From positions 1,178,001 through 1,242,000 of the forward strand of contig NZ_AP019373.1 of NCBI RefSeq assembly GCF_004323595.1: 64,000 bases of DNA. The letters are read 5' to 3'. The notes beneath the pieces are model-generated. The model had not been told where the DNA came from and searched no databases. It saw only the letters and a list, made by a program, of their open reading frames with translations. Below, in pieces: positions 27,726-36,666 of the stretch. This DNA is from Sulfuricystis thermophila. Its GTDB lineage: Bacteria > Pseudomonadota > Gammaproteobacteria > Burkholderiales > Rhodocyclaceae. Position numbers and translations under genes: made by a program. Positions within the stretch are counted from its first letter, which is position 1. Every line of letters starts with the position of its first letter.

Positions 27726-28814
27726 ATGAAACTCTCCGACCTTCCTGCCGACCTGTTGGCGGCGCGCCCACACCTGTTCTCGCCTGCAAGCGTTGCCGTG
27801 ACGGCGGCGGATCACGCACGCATGCGCGAAGTGATCTTGGCGGTGGAGGAGGTCGTCGCGCTGAAACTCGGCGCTGACGGCACGGCACCTTCCGCCAGCG
27901 GCGTCTTCATGGGCTACGACTTCCATCTGACGCCCGAGGGCCCACGACTGATCGAGATCAACACCAATGCCGGCGGCGGCCTCTTGGCGGCATTGCAGGC
28001 CGAACGCGACGACGTGCTGGCCGCCTATGTCGAGATGTTCCGCAGCGAATGCGGCAAGCGCGAACTGCGCATGGTCGCTATCGTCGACGAAACGCCTGAG
28101 CAGCAATATCTCTACCCGGAGCTCGTCGGCTTCCGGCAGCTCTTCGAAGCGCACGGCATCCGCGCGGCGATCTGCGCGCCCGAGGCGCTGATGATCTGTC
28201 ATGGCGGACTGTGGTATTCCGACGGCGTGACCGAGACGCGCATCGATCTCGTCTATAACCGGCTGACCGATTTCACGCTCGATTTGCCCGAGTCGGTGGC
28301 GCTACGGCTCGCCTGGCTGCACGAAGACACCGTGGTGACGCCGAACCCGCAGATCCATGCCCTGTATGCGGACAAGAAGAACCTCGTCGCGCTGACCGAT
28401 CCGGCCCAGTTGGCCGAGTGGGGGGTGCAGGAACAGACGCGGCGCATATTGATGAATGGCATTCCGCGCACCGAGGCGGTGACCGTAGCGTGCGCCGAAG
28501 ACCTCTGGAACCGCCGCCGCGGGCTGTTCTTCAAGCCGGCGATGGGCTTCGGTTCGAAGGGCGCCTATCGCGGCGACAAGCTCACCAAGCGCGTCTTCGC
28601 CGAAATCCTCGCCGGCGATTACGTCGCGCAGGCGTATGTGCCGCCCTCGACCGTGCCCGTCGAAGTCGATGGCCAGATGAGCGAGCTCAAGGCGGACATC
28701 CGCAACTATGTCTATCGAGGCACCGTGCAACTGGTCACCGCCCGGCTCTATCAGGGCCAGACGACGAACTTCCGTACCCCGGGTGGCGGTTTCGCGAAGG
28801 TGATCGAACGATGA
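27726..28814 (+). CDS. Unknown protein with ATP-grasp-like features
   Basis: The 362-residue protein has EINTNAGGGLLAAL near residues 79-92, a central FKPAMGFGSKGAYRG segment (about 272-286) and an ADIRNYVYRG segment near the C-terminus. Lysine-glycine-rich nucleotide loops and paired acidic residues of this kind recall ATP-grasp ligases such as glutathione synthetase, but the assignment is tentative. A repeat copy is translated as KLGADGTA at about residues 47-54. The start at 27726 lies 22 bases after the family A element. Its stop overlaps the mobB start (ATGA), so it probably belongs to the molybdopterin operon. Confidence 0.7.
   Translation: MKLSDLPADLLAARPHLFSPASVAVTAADHARMREVILAVEEVVALKLGADGTAPSASGVFMGYDFHLTPEGPRLIEINTNAGGGLLAALQAERDDVLAAYVEMFRSECGKRELRMVAIVDETPEQQYLYPELVGFRQLFEAHGIRAAICAPEALMICHGGLWYSDGVTETRIDLVYNRLTDFTLDLPESVALRLAWLHEDTVVTPNPQIHALYADKKNLVALTDPAQLAEWGVQEQTRRILMNGIPRTEAVTVACAEDLWNRRRGLFFKPAMGFGSKGAYRGDKLTKRVFAEILAGDYVAQAYVPPSTVPVEVDGQMSELKADIRNYVYRGTVQLVTARLYQGQTTNFRTPGGGFAKVIER
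27864..27888 (+). repeat. 25-bp interspersed repeat, copy 7
   Basis: The plus-strand copy is read as KLGADGTA inside the ATP-grasp-like gene, next to a loop preceding MGYDFHL. Confidence 0.85.
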
Positions 28815-29308
28815 AAGTGTTTGGTTTCGCCGGCTATTCCGGTTCCGGCAAGACGACGCTGATCGAAAAGCTGATCCCGCGCTTCACCGCGCGCGGCCTC
28901 AGGGTCTCGCTGATCAAGCATACGCATCACGATTTCGATGTCGACCAGCCCGGCAAGGATTCCTGGCGGCACCGCCAGGCCGGCGCCAGCGAGGTGTTGC
29001 TCACCTGCGACAAACGCTGGGTGCTGATGCACGAACTGCGCGGCGCGCCCGAACCTTCGCTCGACGAGCAACTCGCGATCCTCTCGCCCTGCGATCTCGT
29101 GCTGGTCGAAGGCTTCAAACAGACGCCGATCTCGAAGCTCGAAGTGCATCGCCCCGCCCATGGCCGGCCGCCGCTGTGGCCGGAGAACAACAGCATCGTC
29201 GCCGTGGCGACCGATGCCCGGATCGACTGCCCGCTGCCGGTGCTGGATCTGAACGACCCCGATGCGATCGCCCGTTTCATCCTCGATTTCCTGGAACGCC
29301 CATGCTGA
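28811..29308 (+). CDS. mobB: Molybdopterin-guanine dinucleotide biosynthesis protein B
   Basis: The 165-residue GTP-binding protein has the P-loop GYSGSGKTTLIEKL at residues 8-21 and SLIKHTHHDFDVDQPGKDS, characteristic of MobB. It assists guanylylation of molybdopterin. It overlaps the upstream gene by 4 bases and moeA by 7. MobA is not in the window. Confidence 0.93.
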   Translation: MKVFGFAGYSGSGKTTLIEKLIPRFTARGLRVSLIKHTHHDFDVDQPGKDSWRHRQAGASEVLLTCDKRWVLMHELRGAPEPSLDEQLAILSPCDLVLVEGFKQTPISKLEVHRPAHGRPPLWPENNSIVAVATDARIDCPLPVLDLNDPDAIARFILDFLERPC

Positions 29309-30522
29309 GTTACGAACAAGCCCTCGAACACTTGCTCGCCGCCGCCACCCCGGTCACGGAAATCCGGCGGCTGCCGCTGGCCGCGGTGCGCGGCCGCTTT
29401 CTCGCCGAACCGCTCATCTCCACGGTGATGGTGCCGCCGCTCGACAACAGTGCGATGGACGGCTATGCCGTGCGCTGTGCCGATGTGCCGCAGGCAGGCG
29501 TCATCCTGCCGGTATCGCAACGCATTCCCGCCGGCAGCGTGGGTGCGCCCTTGCAGCCCGGCACCGCAGCGCGCATCTTCACCGGCGCGCCGATCCCGCC
29601 CGGCGCCGATGCGGTGGTGATGCAGGAATTTTCCGAACACGTGCCGGATGGCAAGGTGATCATCAATCAGGCGCCGAAAGCAGGGCAGAACATCCGCCGC
29701 GCCGGCGAGGACATCGCTGCGGGAAGCGAAATCCTGCCGGCGGGCGCACGCCTCGGCCCGGCCGAAATCGGCCTGGCCGCCTCGGTCGGCGTGGCCGAGC
29801 TGCCAGTGCGGCGGCGGCTGCGCGTCGCGCTATTGTCGACGGGCGACGAGCTCACCGAGCCCGGCCAGCCGCTGCCCGCCGGCGGCATCTACAACTCGAA
29901 CCGCCACTTCCTGCGCGCGCTGTTCGAAACCTTCGGCTGTGCCGTCACCGATGCCGGCCACGTGCCCGATACGCTGGAGGCCACACGCGCGGCACTGCGC
30001 GAAGCCGCCGCAGCACACGATCTGATCGTCACCTCGGGTGGCGTCTCGGTCGGCGAGGAGGATCACGTCAAACCCGCCGTCGAGGCGGAAGGCGCGTTGT
30101 CGCTGTGGAAGATCGCCATCAAGCCGGGCAAGCCGCTCGCGTTCGGCCATGTGCGCAAAGTCGGCGCCGAGGGAACGGCAGAGTCCACCGCCTTCATCGG
30201 TCTGCCGGGCAATCCAGTGTCCTGCTTCGTGACCTTTCTGCTCTTCTTGCGCCCCTATCTGCTCAAGCGCATGGGCGCCGCGGTCGTCGTGCCGGTCGCG
30301 CGCGAGCTCGTTTCCGCCTCCGCCTGGACGAAACCCGAAGACCGGCGCAGCTTCCTGCGGGCGCGGATCGCTGCCGATGGCCGCGTCGAGTTGTATCCTA
30401 ATCAAAGTTCCGGCGTGCTGACTTCCTGCGTCTGGGCCGACGGCCTGGTCGACACCCCAGCCCAGCAGACCTTCGCGCCGGGCGACACGGTGCGTTTTCT
30501 CGCTTTCTCCGACCTGTTGTGA
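29302..30522 (+). CDS. moeA: Molybdopterin molybdenumtransferase
   Basis: The 406-residue MoeA inserts molybdate into adenylylated molybdopterin. Signatures include PPLDNSAMDGYAVR (about residues 45-58), TGAPIPPGADAVVMQE, LSTGDEL and TSGGVSVGEEDHVK. A diverged repeat copy (KVGAEGTA, about residues 286-293) lies before FIGLPGNPVS. It is the third gene of the cofactor operon. Confidence 0.95.
   Translation: MLSYEQALEHLLAAATPVTEIRRLPLAAVRGRFLAEPLISTVMVPPLDNSAMDGYAVRCADVPQAGVILPVSQRIPAGSVGAPLQPGTAARIFTGAPIPPGADAVVMQEFSEHVPDGKVIINQAPKAGQNIRRAGEDIAAGSEILPAGARLGPAEIGLAASVGVAELPVRRRLRVALLSTGDELTEPGQPLPAGGIYNSNRHFLRALFETFGCAVTDAGHVPDTLEATRAALREAAAAHDLIVTSGGVSVGEEDHVKPAVEAEGALSLWKIAIKPGKPLAFGHVRKVGAEGTAESTAFIGLPGNPVSCFVTFLLFLRPYLLKRMGAAVVVPVARELVSASAWTKPEDRRSFLRARIAADGRVELYPNQSSGVLTSCVWADGLVDTPAQQTFAPGDTVRFLAFSDLL
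30157..30181 (+). repeat. 25-bp interspersed repeat, copy 8 (in moeA)
   Basis: This is the most diverged copy (about four changes in the second half), translated as KVGAEGTA. Confidence 0.6.
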
Positions 30523-30526
30523 TGCG

Positions 30527-30772
30527 ATGACTCTCAAAGTGCTTTATTTCGCCAGCTTGAGCGAAGCGATCGGCCTTGCTGCCGAAACCATCGACCTGCC
30601 ACCCGGTGGCACGACCGTCGGCGCGCTGCGCCAGACCCTCGGCGCACGCCATCCAGCGCTGTTGACCACGAAGAACCTGCGCGCTGCGGTCAACCGACAG
30701 ATGTGCGGCTGGGAAGCGCCTGTCGAGGATGGCGACGAAGTGGCCTTTTTCCCACCCGTGACGGGAGGCTGA
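30527..30772 (+). CDS. moaD: Molybdopterin synthase sulfur carrier subunit
   Basis: The 81-residue ubiquitin-like protein ends in the required diglycine (FFPPVTGG), which is thiocarboxylated to deliver sulfur to precursor Z in the MoaD-MoaE synthase. It sits 4 bases after moeA and 1 base before moaE. Confidence 0.95.
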   Translation: MTLKVLYFASLSEAIGLAAETIDLPPGGTTVGALRQTLGARHPALLTTKNLRAAVNRQMCGWEAPVEDGDEVAFFPPVTGG

Positions 30773-30773
30773 G

Positions 30774-31265
30774 ATGTCCGAAGTCAGCGTCCAGCAAGCC
30801 GATTTCGACGTCGGTTCTGAAATCGCGGCATTGTCGGCCGACGACCCGGAAGCCGGCGCGGTGGCGAGCTTCGTCGGCCTCGTGCGCGCCGACAAGCTCT
30901 GTGCGCCGGAAGTCGGCGCTGGCGGCACGGCACAGGTCGCCGCGATGACCCTCGAATACTATCCGGGCATGACCGAAGCCGCGCTCGCCGAGATCGTCGC
31001 CCAGGCCAAGGCCCGCTGGCAGCTGAAGCGGGTACGGGTGATCCATCGCGTCGGCCGGCTGCTGCCTTCTGAGCACATCGTCTTCGTGGGTGTGAGCTCG
31101 TCGCATCGCCACGACGCCTTCGCTGCCTGCGAATTCATCATGGATTACCTGAAGACCCGCGCGCCGTTCTGGAAAAAGGAAGAAACCCCGGCCGGCAGCC
31201 GCTGGGTCGATGCGCGCGAGAGCGACGATCGGGCCGCCGCCCGTTGGGAAGGGAAGGAGACGTAG
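30774..31265 (+). CDS. moaE: Molybdopterin synthase catalytic subunit
   Basis: The 163-residue large subunit converts precursor Z to molybdopterin. Conserved parts are FVGLVR, LEYYPGMTE, HRVGRLLPSEHIVFV and the C-terminal KTRAPFWKKE with the catalytic lysines. A repeat copy encodes EVGAGGTA at about residues 46-53, in a loop that is longer than usual for MoaE. It converges with the phasin gene, one base apart. Confidence 0.95.
   Translation: MSEVSVQQADFDVGSEIAALSADDPEAGAVASFVGLVRADKLCAPEVGAGGTAQVAAMTLEYYPGMTEAALAEIVAQAKARWQLKRVRVIHRVGRLLPSEHIVFVGVSSSHRHDAFAACEFIMDYLKTRAPFWKKEETPAGSRWVDARESDDRAAARWEGKET
30909..30933 (+). repeat. 25-bp interspersed repeat, copy 9 (in moaE)
   Basis: The plus-strand copy is read as EVGAGGTA in an expanded surface loop between the first helix and MTLEYYPGMTE. 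Confidence 0.85.
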
Positions 31266-31266
31266 G

Positions 31267-31761
31267 CTATTTCGCGGCTTTGGCCATCCCGGCCACGCTC
31301 GCCGTGGTGGCCTGGGCGATCTGCTCGAAGGCGCTGTTCGCGCTCGCCATCGCCTGCTGCATCATCTCGAGCAGGTTCGGTGATTGGCCCGGCAGCGTCT
31401 TCAGGAAACCCTGGAAGGCATCGGCCATCTCCTGACTGCCGGAGGCGAGTTGCTCGGTGAGGAGCCGGGCGAAGGCGGCACGCGACTCGTTACCGATCTC
31501 GGCCACCTGCTGCGCGACGGCCATCATCTTGCGCGTGGTCTCCTGCGCGTATTCGGCGCGCAGCCGCATCACCTCCTGCGCGTCCTTCGCGGCGGCCAAC
31601 GCGCGTGCGTTGGCGACGCCATCGTCGAACAGCTCGCGCGCCAGCTCGTTTTGCAGTGCCAACACGCGCTGCGAATTCTCGATCGACAACTGCGCCAGAT
31701 GCATCGCCGCTTCCATGTTCCTGCGGTTGAGTTCGCTGAATTGCTCGTTCGTGCCGGCCAT
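31267..31761 (-). CDS. phaP: Phasin family protein
   Basis: The 164-residue, alanine- and glutamine-rich, largely helical protein matches the phasin family that coats polyhydroxyalkanoate granules: NMEAAMHLAQLSIENSQRVLALQNELARELF split over residues 15-45, with a methionine-rich tail. An element of family B ends 28 bases before its start codon, so its promoter must lie in or beyond that element. Confidence 0.88.
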   Translation of the reverse strand: MAGTNEQFSELNRRNMEAAMHLAQLSIENSQRVLALQNELARELFDDGVANARALAAAKDAQEVMRLRAEYAQETTRKMMAVAQQVAEIGNESRAAFARLLTEQLASGSQEMADAFQGFLKTLPGQSPNLLEMMQQAMASANSAFEQIAQATTASVAGMAKAAK

Positions 31762-31789
31762 GATTCCGCTCCCTTTCCGTTCTGTTCAA

Positions 31790-31993
31790 CCCAGATTGTC
31801 CATTGGAACGCGAGCGGGTATCAAAAGCGAGGGCGAGCAGGTTTGCGTCACCGCGACGAGCCAATAACCCTGTCTGGCGATACGCGGGGGCGCAAAGATG
31901 CCACCCGCAGCGTGAAAACCGCCGCGTAGGGCAATGAAATGATCGTATCGAATGCTCATGGCGAATCAGCCCGCTCTCAATGGACAATCTGGG
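31790..31993. mobile_element. Short inverted-repeat element, family B, copy B1
   Basis: This 204-bp element has terminal inverted repeats CCCAGATTGTCCATTG (16 bp, perfect) and is flanked by TTCAA on both sides (31785-31789 and 31994-31998), a 5-bp target duplication. No coding sequence is seen. The interior shares GAGGGCGAG, TTTGCGT and GCGACGAGCCAATA with copy B2 in opposite orientation. It fills most of the 307-base gap between phaP and the CoA-transferase gene; the rest of that gap shows nothing else clear. Confidence 0.85.
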
Positions 31994-32068
31994 TTCAAAG
32001 ACCTCCGCATCGACAGCCTAGCATGTCCGGCTGACGGCAATCTGACCGAAATCAAAAACTTGCGAGAT

Positions 32069-33670
32069 TCACCCGGCGAGCCCCATCCTGCCATGCTCGA
32101 AGATGCGGGCGTCCATCATGGCAAGCGGGGTGCGGATGAGCGGGCGGAAATCCATCCGGGCGAGGATGTCGCGCTCGAGATCGATCCCCGGCGCGATCTC
32201 GGTCAGTTCCAACCCTTCCGGCCCGAGCCGGAACACGCAGCGCTCGGTGATGTAAAACACCTCCTGACCGCGCCGCAGGGCCTGTTGGCCACTGAAGGTG
32301 CGATGCTCGACCTGCGGCACGAACTTCTTTTCGCGGCCTTCTTTGACGATGCGCAGGCGACCGTCCGCGACGGCGATTTCCAGCCCACCGGCGGTGAAGG
32401 TGCCGACGAAGACGACTTTGCGCGCAGTCTGCGAGATATTGATGAAGCCGCCGGCGCCATTGAGCCGCGGGCCGAACTTGCTGACGTTCAGATTGCCCTC
32501 GCGATCGACCTGGGCGAGCCCCAGAAAGGCGATGTCGAGTCCCCCGCCGTCGTAGAAATCGAACTGGCAGGGCTGATCGATGATCGCCTGGGTGTTGGTC
32601 GCCGCGCCGAAGTTGAGGCCGCCGGCGGGAATGCCGCCGATCACGCCCGGCTCGGCGGTCAAGGTCATCCGGTCGTTGATGCGCTCCTCGGCGGCGACGG
32701 CGGCCACGCCCTCTGGCATGCCGATGCCCAGATTCACCACCGCGCCGGGGCTTAGCTCCAACGCGGCGCGCCGGGCGATGATCTTGCGCTCCGACATCGG
32801 CAGGGGCGGAATGCTCGACAACGGCACCTTGAGCTCGCCCGAGAATGCCGGGCTGTATTGCTCGATGAAGGTCTGCATGTGGTATTCGGGCTTTTCGGCG
32901 ACGACCACGCAATCGACGAGGATGCCCGGAATCTTGACGTGGCGCGGATTCAGCGAGCCGCGTGCGGCGACGCGCTCGACCTGGCAAATGACGATGCCGC
33001 CGCAGTTGTGCGCCGCCATTGCGATCGCCTGCGCCTCCAAGGTCAGTGCTTCCTTTTCCATCGTCACGTTGCCTTCCTCATCCGCAGTCGTGCCGCGGAT
33101 CAGCGCCACGTCGATCGGAAAGGCCCGATAGAACAGATACTCCTCGCCATCGATCTCCATCAGCCGCACCAGCTCGCGGGTGGTCTTGTCGTTGAGCTTG
33201 CCGCCGCCGAAGCGCGGGTCGACGAAGGTGCCCAGACCGATGCGCGTCAATGTGCCCGGCTTGCCGGCGGCGATGTCGCGGAACAGATGCGAGATCACCC
33301 CTTGCGGCAGATTCCAGGCCTCGATGCGGTTGCCGACGGCGAGCTCCTGCATGCGTGGCGCCAGGCCCCAATGGCCGCCGATCACGCGCGCGACGAGGCC
33401 GTCATGGCCGAGGTGGTTCAAGCCGCGCGCCTTGCCATCGCCTTGGCCGGCGGCATAGACCAGCCCGATGCCACGCGGCGCGCTTTCTTCCAGATAGCGC
33501 TCTTCGAGTGCGACGGCGAGGTTTTCCGGAAAGCCGATGCCGACGAAGCCGCCGGTGGCGATCATGTCGCCATCGCGGATCAGGCCGACGGCTTCGCGCG
33601 CGCTCACCACCTTGCCGCTCTTGCGGGCATGCAGGGCTGCCAGTTCGGGGTGTCTCGTTCTGACGGTCAT
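32069..33670 (-). CDS. Acyl-CoA:acetate / propionate CoA-transferase (class I)
   Basis: The 533-residue protein joins the alpha and beta halves of a class I CoA-transferase in one chain, as in propionate CoA-transferase Pct and YdiF. The N-terminal half has the glycine loop [12 protein letters not shown]. The catalytic glutamate is expected in [16 protein letters not shown] in the second half. It exchanges CoA between short-chain acids. The start at 33670 has a strong GGGAGGA site. It may feed C3 and C4 acyl-CoA into polyhydroxyalkanoate, given the phasin gene downstream. Confidence 0.9.
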   Translation of the reverse strand: MTVRTRHPELAALHARKSGKVVSAREAVGLIRDGDMIATGGFVGIGFPENLAVALEERYLEESAPRGIGLVYAAGQGDGKARGLNHLGHDGLVARVIGGHWGLAPRMQELAVGNRIEAWNLPQGVISHLFRDIAAGKPGTLTRIGLGTFVDPRFGGGKLNDKTTRELVRLMEIDGEEYLFYRAFPIDVALIRGTTADEEGNVTMEKEALTLEAQAIAMAAHNCGGIVICQVERVAARGSLNPRHVKIPGILVDCVVVAEKPEYHMQTFIEQYSPAFSGELKVPLSSIPPLPMSERKIIARRAALELSPGAVVNLGIGMPEGVAAVAAEERINDRMTLTAEPGVIGGIPAGGLNFGAATNTQAIIDQPCQFDFYDGGGLDIAFLGLAQVDREGNLNVSKFGPRLNGAGGFINISQTARKVVFVGTFTAGGLEIAVADGRLRIVKEGREKKFVPQVEHRTFSGQQALRRGQEVFYITERCVFRLGPEGLELTEIAPGIDLERDILARMDFRPLIRTPLAMMDARIFEHGRMGLAG

Positions 33671-33715
33671 GGATCCTCCCTCTGCCGTGATTATGCGCCG
33701 ACGGCTCACCCGCGC

Positions 33716-34087
33716 TCATTTCCTGATGAGGATCACGCCCGGAAGATTTTCGAAGTGGGTATCGCAGGTGAGCAAGTCCACCCCTGATTCGCGGGCGGTC
33801 GCATACACCACGGCATCGGCCGTCGCCAGTTTGTATTGGCGATGCAGGTCGGCGGCCTGGAGCGCAAGGCGCGTGTCGAGCGCCACGACGATGCATTTTT
33901 GCGTGTAGGCGATCATCTGGTCGGCGGCTTCTTCGCTGACCTCCCTGACGAGCCATTTCGCCAGTTCCAGTTGCACGATGGTGGGCACGATGCATTGCGT
34001 CCGGTCGGGAATTTCCTGCGCCAGGCGGTCGCACAACGGGCTGCCCACCAGCCACTCGATCCAGACCGAAGTGTCGATGACCCGCAT
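33716..34087 (-). CDS. vapC: VapC-type PIN-domain toxin
   Basis: The 123-residue PIN ribonuclease begins MRVIDTSVWIEWLVGS with the first catalytic aspartate at D5. It has VPTIVQLELAKWL with the acidic residue of motif 2, and TADAVVYATARESGVDLLTCD with the later aspartates. All four expected acidic positions appear present, so it should be active against RNA. The start overlaps the antitoxin stop by one base (TGATG). Confidence 0.9.
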   Translation of the reverse strand: MRVIDTSVWIEWLVGSPLCDRLAQEIPDRTQCIVPTIVQLELAKWLVREVSEEAADQMIAYTQKCIVVALDTRLALQAADLHRQYKLATADAVVYATARESGVDLLTCDTHFENLPGVILIRK

Positions 34088-34299
34088 CAGAAGCGGTCTT
34101 GCCGGTCGCGGTAGCCTTCGGTGTTGGCGCCTTGCGCCAGACCGGCGAGCTGCTCCAGTTCGGGCACCGGCATGAGCAGCACGCCTTTGCCCTTGGGAAT
34201 GAAGACGAACTCCTGTCCGGCCTCCCAGTGCAGATCGTCACGGATGGCCTTGGGGACGGAGATTTGATATTTGCTGGATAAGGTGGCGGTCGCGGCCAT
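34087..34299 (-). CDS. vapB: AbrB/MazE-fold antitoxin of the VapBC pair
   Basis: The 70-residue protein starts MAATATLSSKYQISVPKAIRDDL, a classic SpoVT/AbrB swapped-hairpin DNA-binding domain. The C-terminal tail (ELEQLAGLAQGANTEGYRDRQDRF) would bind the toxin. It lies directly upstream of vapC in the same operon and probably autorepresses it. Start chosen at 34299 by the domain boundary. Confidence 0.88.
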   Translation of the reverse strand: MAATATLSSKYQISVPKAIRDDLHWEAGQEFVFIPKGKGVLLMPVPELEQLAGLAQGANTEGYRDRQDRF

Positions 34300-34408
34300 G
34301 GCTTTACTCTTTACCTTGTGTTGATCGATCACAGATTGGTAAAAGTATAGCAAGCCCGCCTGCCGGCTGAAAACCGCCGACAAATCCCTAAAAAAATAAC
34401 CTGCCCGC

Positions 34409-35602
34409 TCATGCGCTTCGCTGCACGCCGCGCGAGCGGCAGAACGCGACGAACGCCGCCTCATCCAGCGGCCGGGCGATGAAATAGCCCTGTGCGATGT
34501 CGCAGCCCATCGTGGCGAGCGCATCCCAGTCGCCTTGCGTCTCCACGCCTTCGGCCACGGCCTTGAGCTTGAGACCATGCGCGAGCGCGAGGCTCGCCTC
34601 GACGATCACGTGCGCGGTCGGATGCTCGCCGCAGCCGGTGACGAAGCCCTGATCGATCTTCAGTTCCGTGAACGGCACCCGCGCCAGTTGCGCGAGGCTG
34701 GCAAAGCCGGTGCCGTAATCGTCGATCGACAGGCCAAAACCCTTCATGCGCAGCCGGGTGAGGTTCTCCAGCGCCGGCGCCAGCGCCGTCATCGCCGCGG
34801 TCTCGGTCACTTCCAGCACCATCTGCTCCGGCTCCAGGCCGCAGCCGGTGACGGTCGCAAGCACCCGGTCGGCCAGGGTCACGTCGTCGAGGCAGGCAGT
34901 GGAGAGGTTCACCGATAGCACAAGCTCCAGCCCGGCCTCCTTGAAGCGCCGCGCCGCATGGGCGGTCTGCTCCAGCATCGCGAAGGTCAGCGCATCGATC
35001 TTGCCGGCCTGCTCGAGCGTGAGGATGAAGCCGTAGGGCGAGACGATGCCTTTTTCCCGATGTCGCCAGCGCGCCAAGGCTTCCGCGCCCACCACGGCGC
35101 CGGTCTTCATGTCCACTTTGGGCTGGAAGAAGGGCACGAATTCGCCATTGGCGATGCCGGCCTCGATCTCGGCCAGTGCGAAACTCGGTGCTGGCGGCGC
35201 GGCACGGCGCGGCCGCGGCTGTTCGCGCACCGCCAAGAGTTGCGCCAGATGCACGCGCGTGACCGGCTTTTCCAGCACGCCCAACAGGCGCACGCCGTAG
35301 GCATCGGCCATCTTCGCCACCGAGCCCAACAGCGCCGGGTCCAGCGCGCTGGCGATGATCACCGGCACGTCGGGCAGCCGCTCGCCCAGATGACGGATGA
35401 AGGCCATGCCGTCCATCTCAGGCATGTCGAGATCGCAGATCACCAGCTCGGGCGCATGGCCGGCGTCCAGCAGTTCCAGCGCCGCCTGGCCGTTGGCCGC
35501 TTCGAGCACGTTTTGCGCGCCCAACGCGGTGAGCAGCCGGGCGAGGATACGGCGCTGGAAGTCGTGGTCTTCGACGATCAGGATGGAAGAGAGGCGGTTC
35601 AT
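34409..35602 (-). CDS. Response regulator with c-di-GMP phosphodiesterase (REC-EAL)
   Basis: The 397-residue protein has an N-terminal receiver (LIVEDHD, phospho-aspartate in VICDLDMPEMDG, lysine in LEKPV) and a C-terminal EAL domain. The EAL active-site set is complete: EALARW, LSVNLS, LEVTET, IDDYGTG, LKIDQGF, AEGVET and QGY. It should therefore hydrolyse c-di-GMP under control of phosphorylation. A repeat copy encodes RAAPPAPSF in the linker between the two domains (about residues 133-141). It is the last gene of the kinase operon and overlaps the preceding one by 4 bases. Confidence 0.92.
   Translation of the reverse strand: MNRLSSILIVEDHDFQRRILARLLTALGAQNVLEAANGQAALELLDAGHAPELVICDLDMPEMDGMAFIRHLGERLPDVPVIIASALDPALLGSVAKMADAYGVRLLGVLEKPVTRVHLAQLLAVREQPRPRRAAPPAPSFALAEIEAGIANGEFVPFFQPKVDMKTGAVVGAEALARWRHREKGIVSPYGFILTLEQAGKIDALTFAMLEQTAHAARRFKEAGLELVLSVNLSTACLDDVTLADRVLATVTGCGLEPEQMVLEVTETAAMTALAPALENLTRLRMKGFGLSIDDYGTGFASLAQLARVPFTELKIDQGFVTGCGEHPTAHVIVEASLALAHGLKLKAVAEGVETQGDWDALATMGCDIAQGYFIARPLDEAAFVAFCRSRGVQRSA
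35181..35205 (+). repeat. 25-bp interspersed repeat, copy 10 (in the REC-EAL gene)
   Basis: The copy lies antisense to the gene and is translated as AAPPAPSF in the interdomain linker. Confidence 0.8.
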
Positions 35603-36666
35603 GGCGCAATCTCCGGCGGCATGGGCGGCGGCAGCGCCTCCCGCAGCTTGCTCAGCACCGCTGCGCGTTGGCCGGGTTTGACGATGAAGCCGGCCACGCC
35701 GTGTTGCGCCGCGGCACGCACCGTTTCGGCGTCGGCATGGCCGGTGATGGCCAGATAGGGAATGCCAGCGAGCGCCGGCACGCGCTTGGCCGCCGCGATC
35801 AGTTCCAGACCGCCGATGCCCGGCATCTCCACATCGACCAGCACGGCGTCGGGCTTGAGGCGCGGCAGCGCCACCAGCGCGCCCTGCGGATCGGTAAAGG
35901 CGCGCACTTCGTAGCCGGCGGATTCCAGCATCGAGGCGAGCACTTTCAGATAGACCGGATCGTCATCGACGACCACCAGCCGCTGCGGCTGCTGCGCCAG
36001 CCAGGCAGCCGCCTGACTCAGTTGTGGCGCCACTGCGGCGGCGGTGTTGCGTGCCTCGGCCGAGCTGGCCACCAGTCGCCGTTCGGCCGGCGAGCAGGCC
36101 GCCTCGATCACTGGATGCAGTTCCGGTGCGGCCGCGACCAGCCGCTGGCGTGCGGCGGCCAGATCGGCGGCCACCGCTTCACTGGCTTGCGCCTGCCGCG
36201 TCAACGCGCCGTGCAGCGCTGAAGCGCCTGTTTGTGCAGCGGCGAGTTGCCGGCGCGCGGCCGCCGCCTGATCCTCGCCGCGCCGTGCGCCGGTCAGATG
36301 GCGGATGCTGATGGCCAGCCGGTGCGGATCGTAGAGCGGCCGGAACACCACATAATCGTCGAACACGCCGCGCCTGACCAGATCGTAGGCCAGATCGACA
36401 TCCTGCCCCTTGCACAGCAGGATCGACGGATGATCGCCGCCGGCAAAACCGGGTGCAGTGCGAAAGAGCTCCAGAAACGCGCGCTCGGCCAGCGCGAGGT
36501 CGACATGGGCGAACAGCAAGAGCGCCGGTGGCGCCTGCGCATAGCGTTTGGCGGCCCTCGCCCCATCCGTGAAGGCTTCGATGCGGAATCCACTGCCCTC
36601 GGCCAGCGCGCGTACTTCCTCGATCGCATCGGCATCGGCGAACAGCCAGGCGAGCGAGGCGGTCAT
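35599..36666 (-). CDS. Response regulator with degenerate N-terminal and intact C-terminal receiver
   Basis: The 355-residue protein has two receiver-like domains with an alanine-rich, probably coiled linker (about residues 130-220). The C-terminal one is complete: VVVDDDPVYLK, phospho-aspartate in LVDVEMPG, lysine in FIVKPG. The N-terminal one keeps the fold pattern but lacks the acidic pocket, the phospho-aspartate (AHVDL instead) and the lysine (FRPLY), so it is a pseudo-receiver. It has no output domain and may shuttle phosphate or act by protein contact. It overlaps the kinase gene and the REC-EAL gene by 4 bases each. Confidence 0.85.
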   Translation of the reverse strand: MTASLAWLFADADAIEEVRALAEGSGFRIEAFTDGARAAKRYAQAPPALLLFAHVDLALAERAFLELFRTAPGFAGGDHPSILLCKGQDVDLAYDLVRRGVFDDYVVFRPLYDPHRLAISIRHLTGARRGEDQAAAARRQLAAAQTGASALHGALTRQAQASEAVAADLAAARQRLVAAAPELHPVIEAACSPAERRLVASSAEARNTAAAVAPQLSQAAAWLAQQPQRLVVVDDDPVYLKVLASMLESAGYEVRAFTDPQGALVALPRLKPDAVLVDVEMPGIGGLELIAAAKRVPALAGIPYLAITGHADAETVRAAAQHGVAGFIVKPGQRAAVLSKLREALPPPMPPEIAP

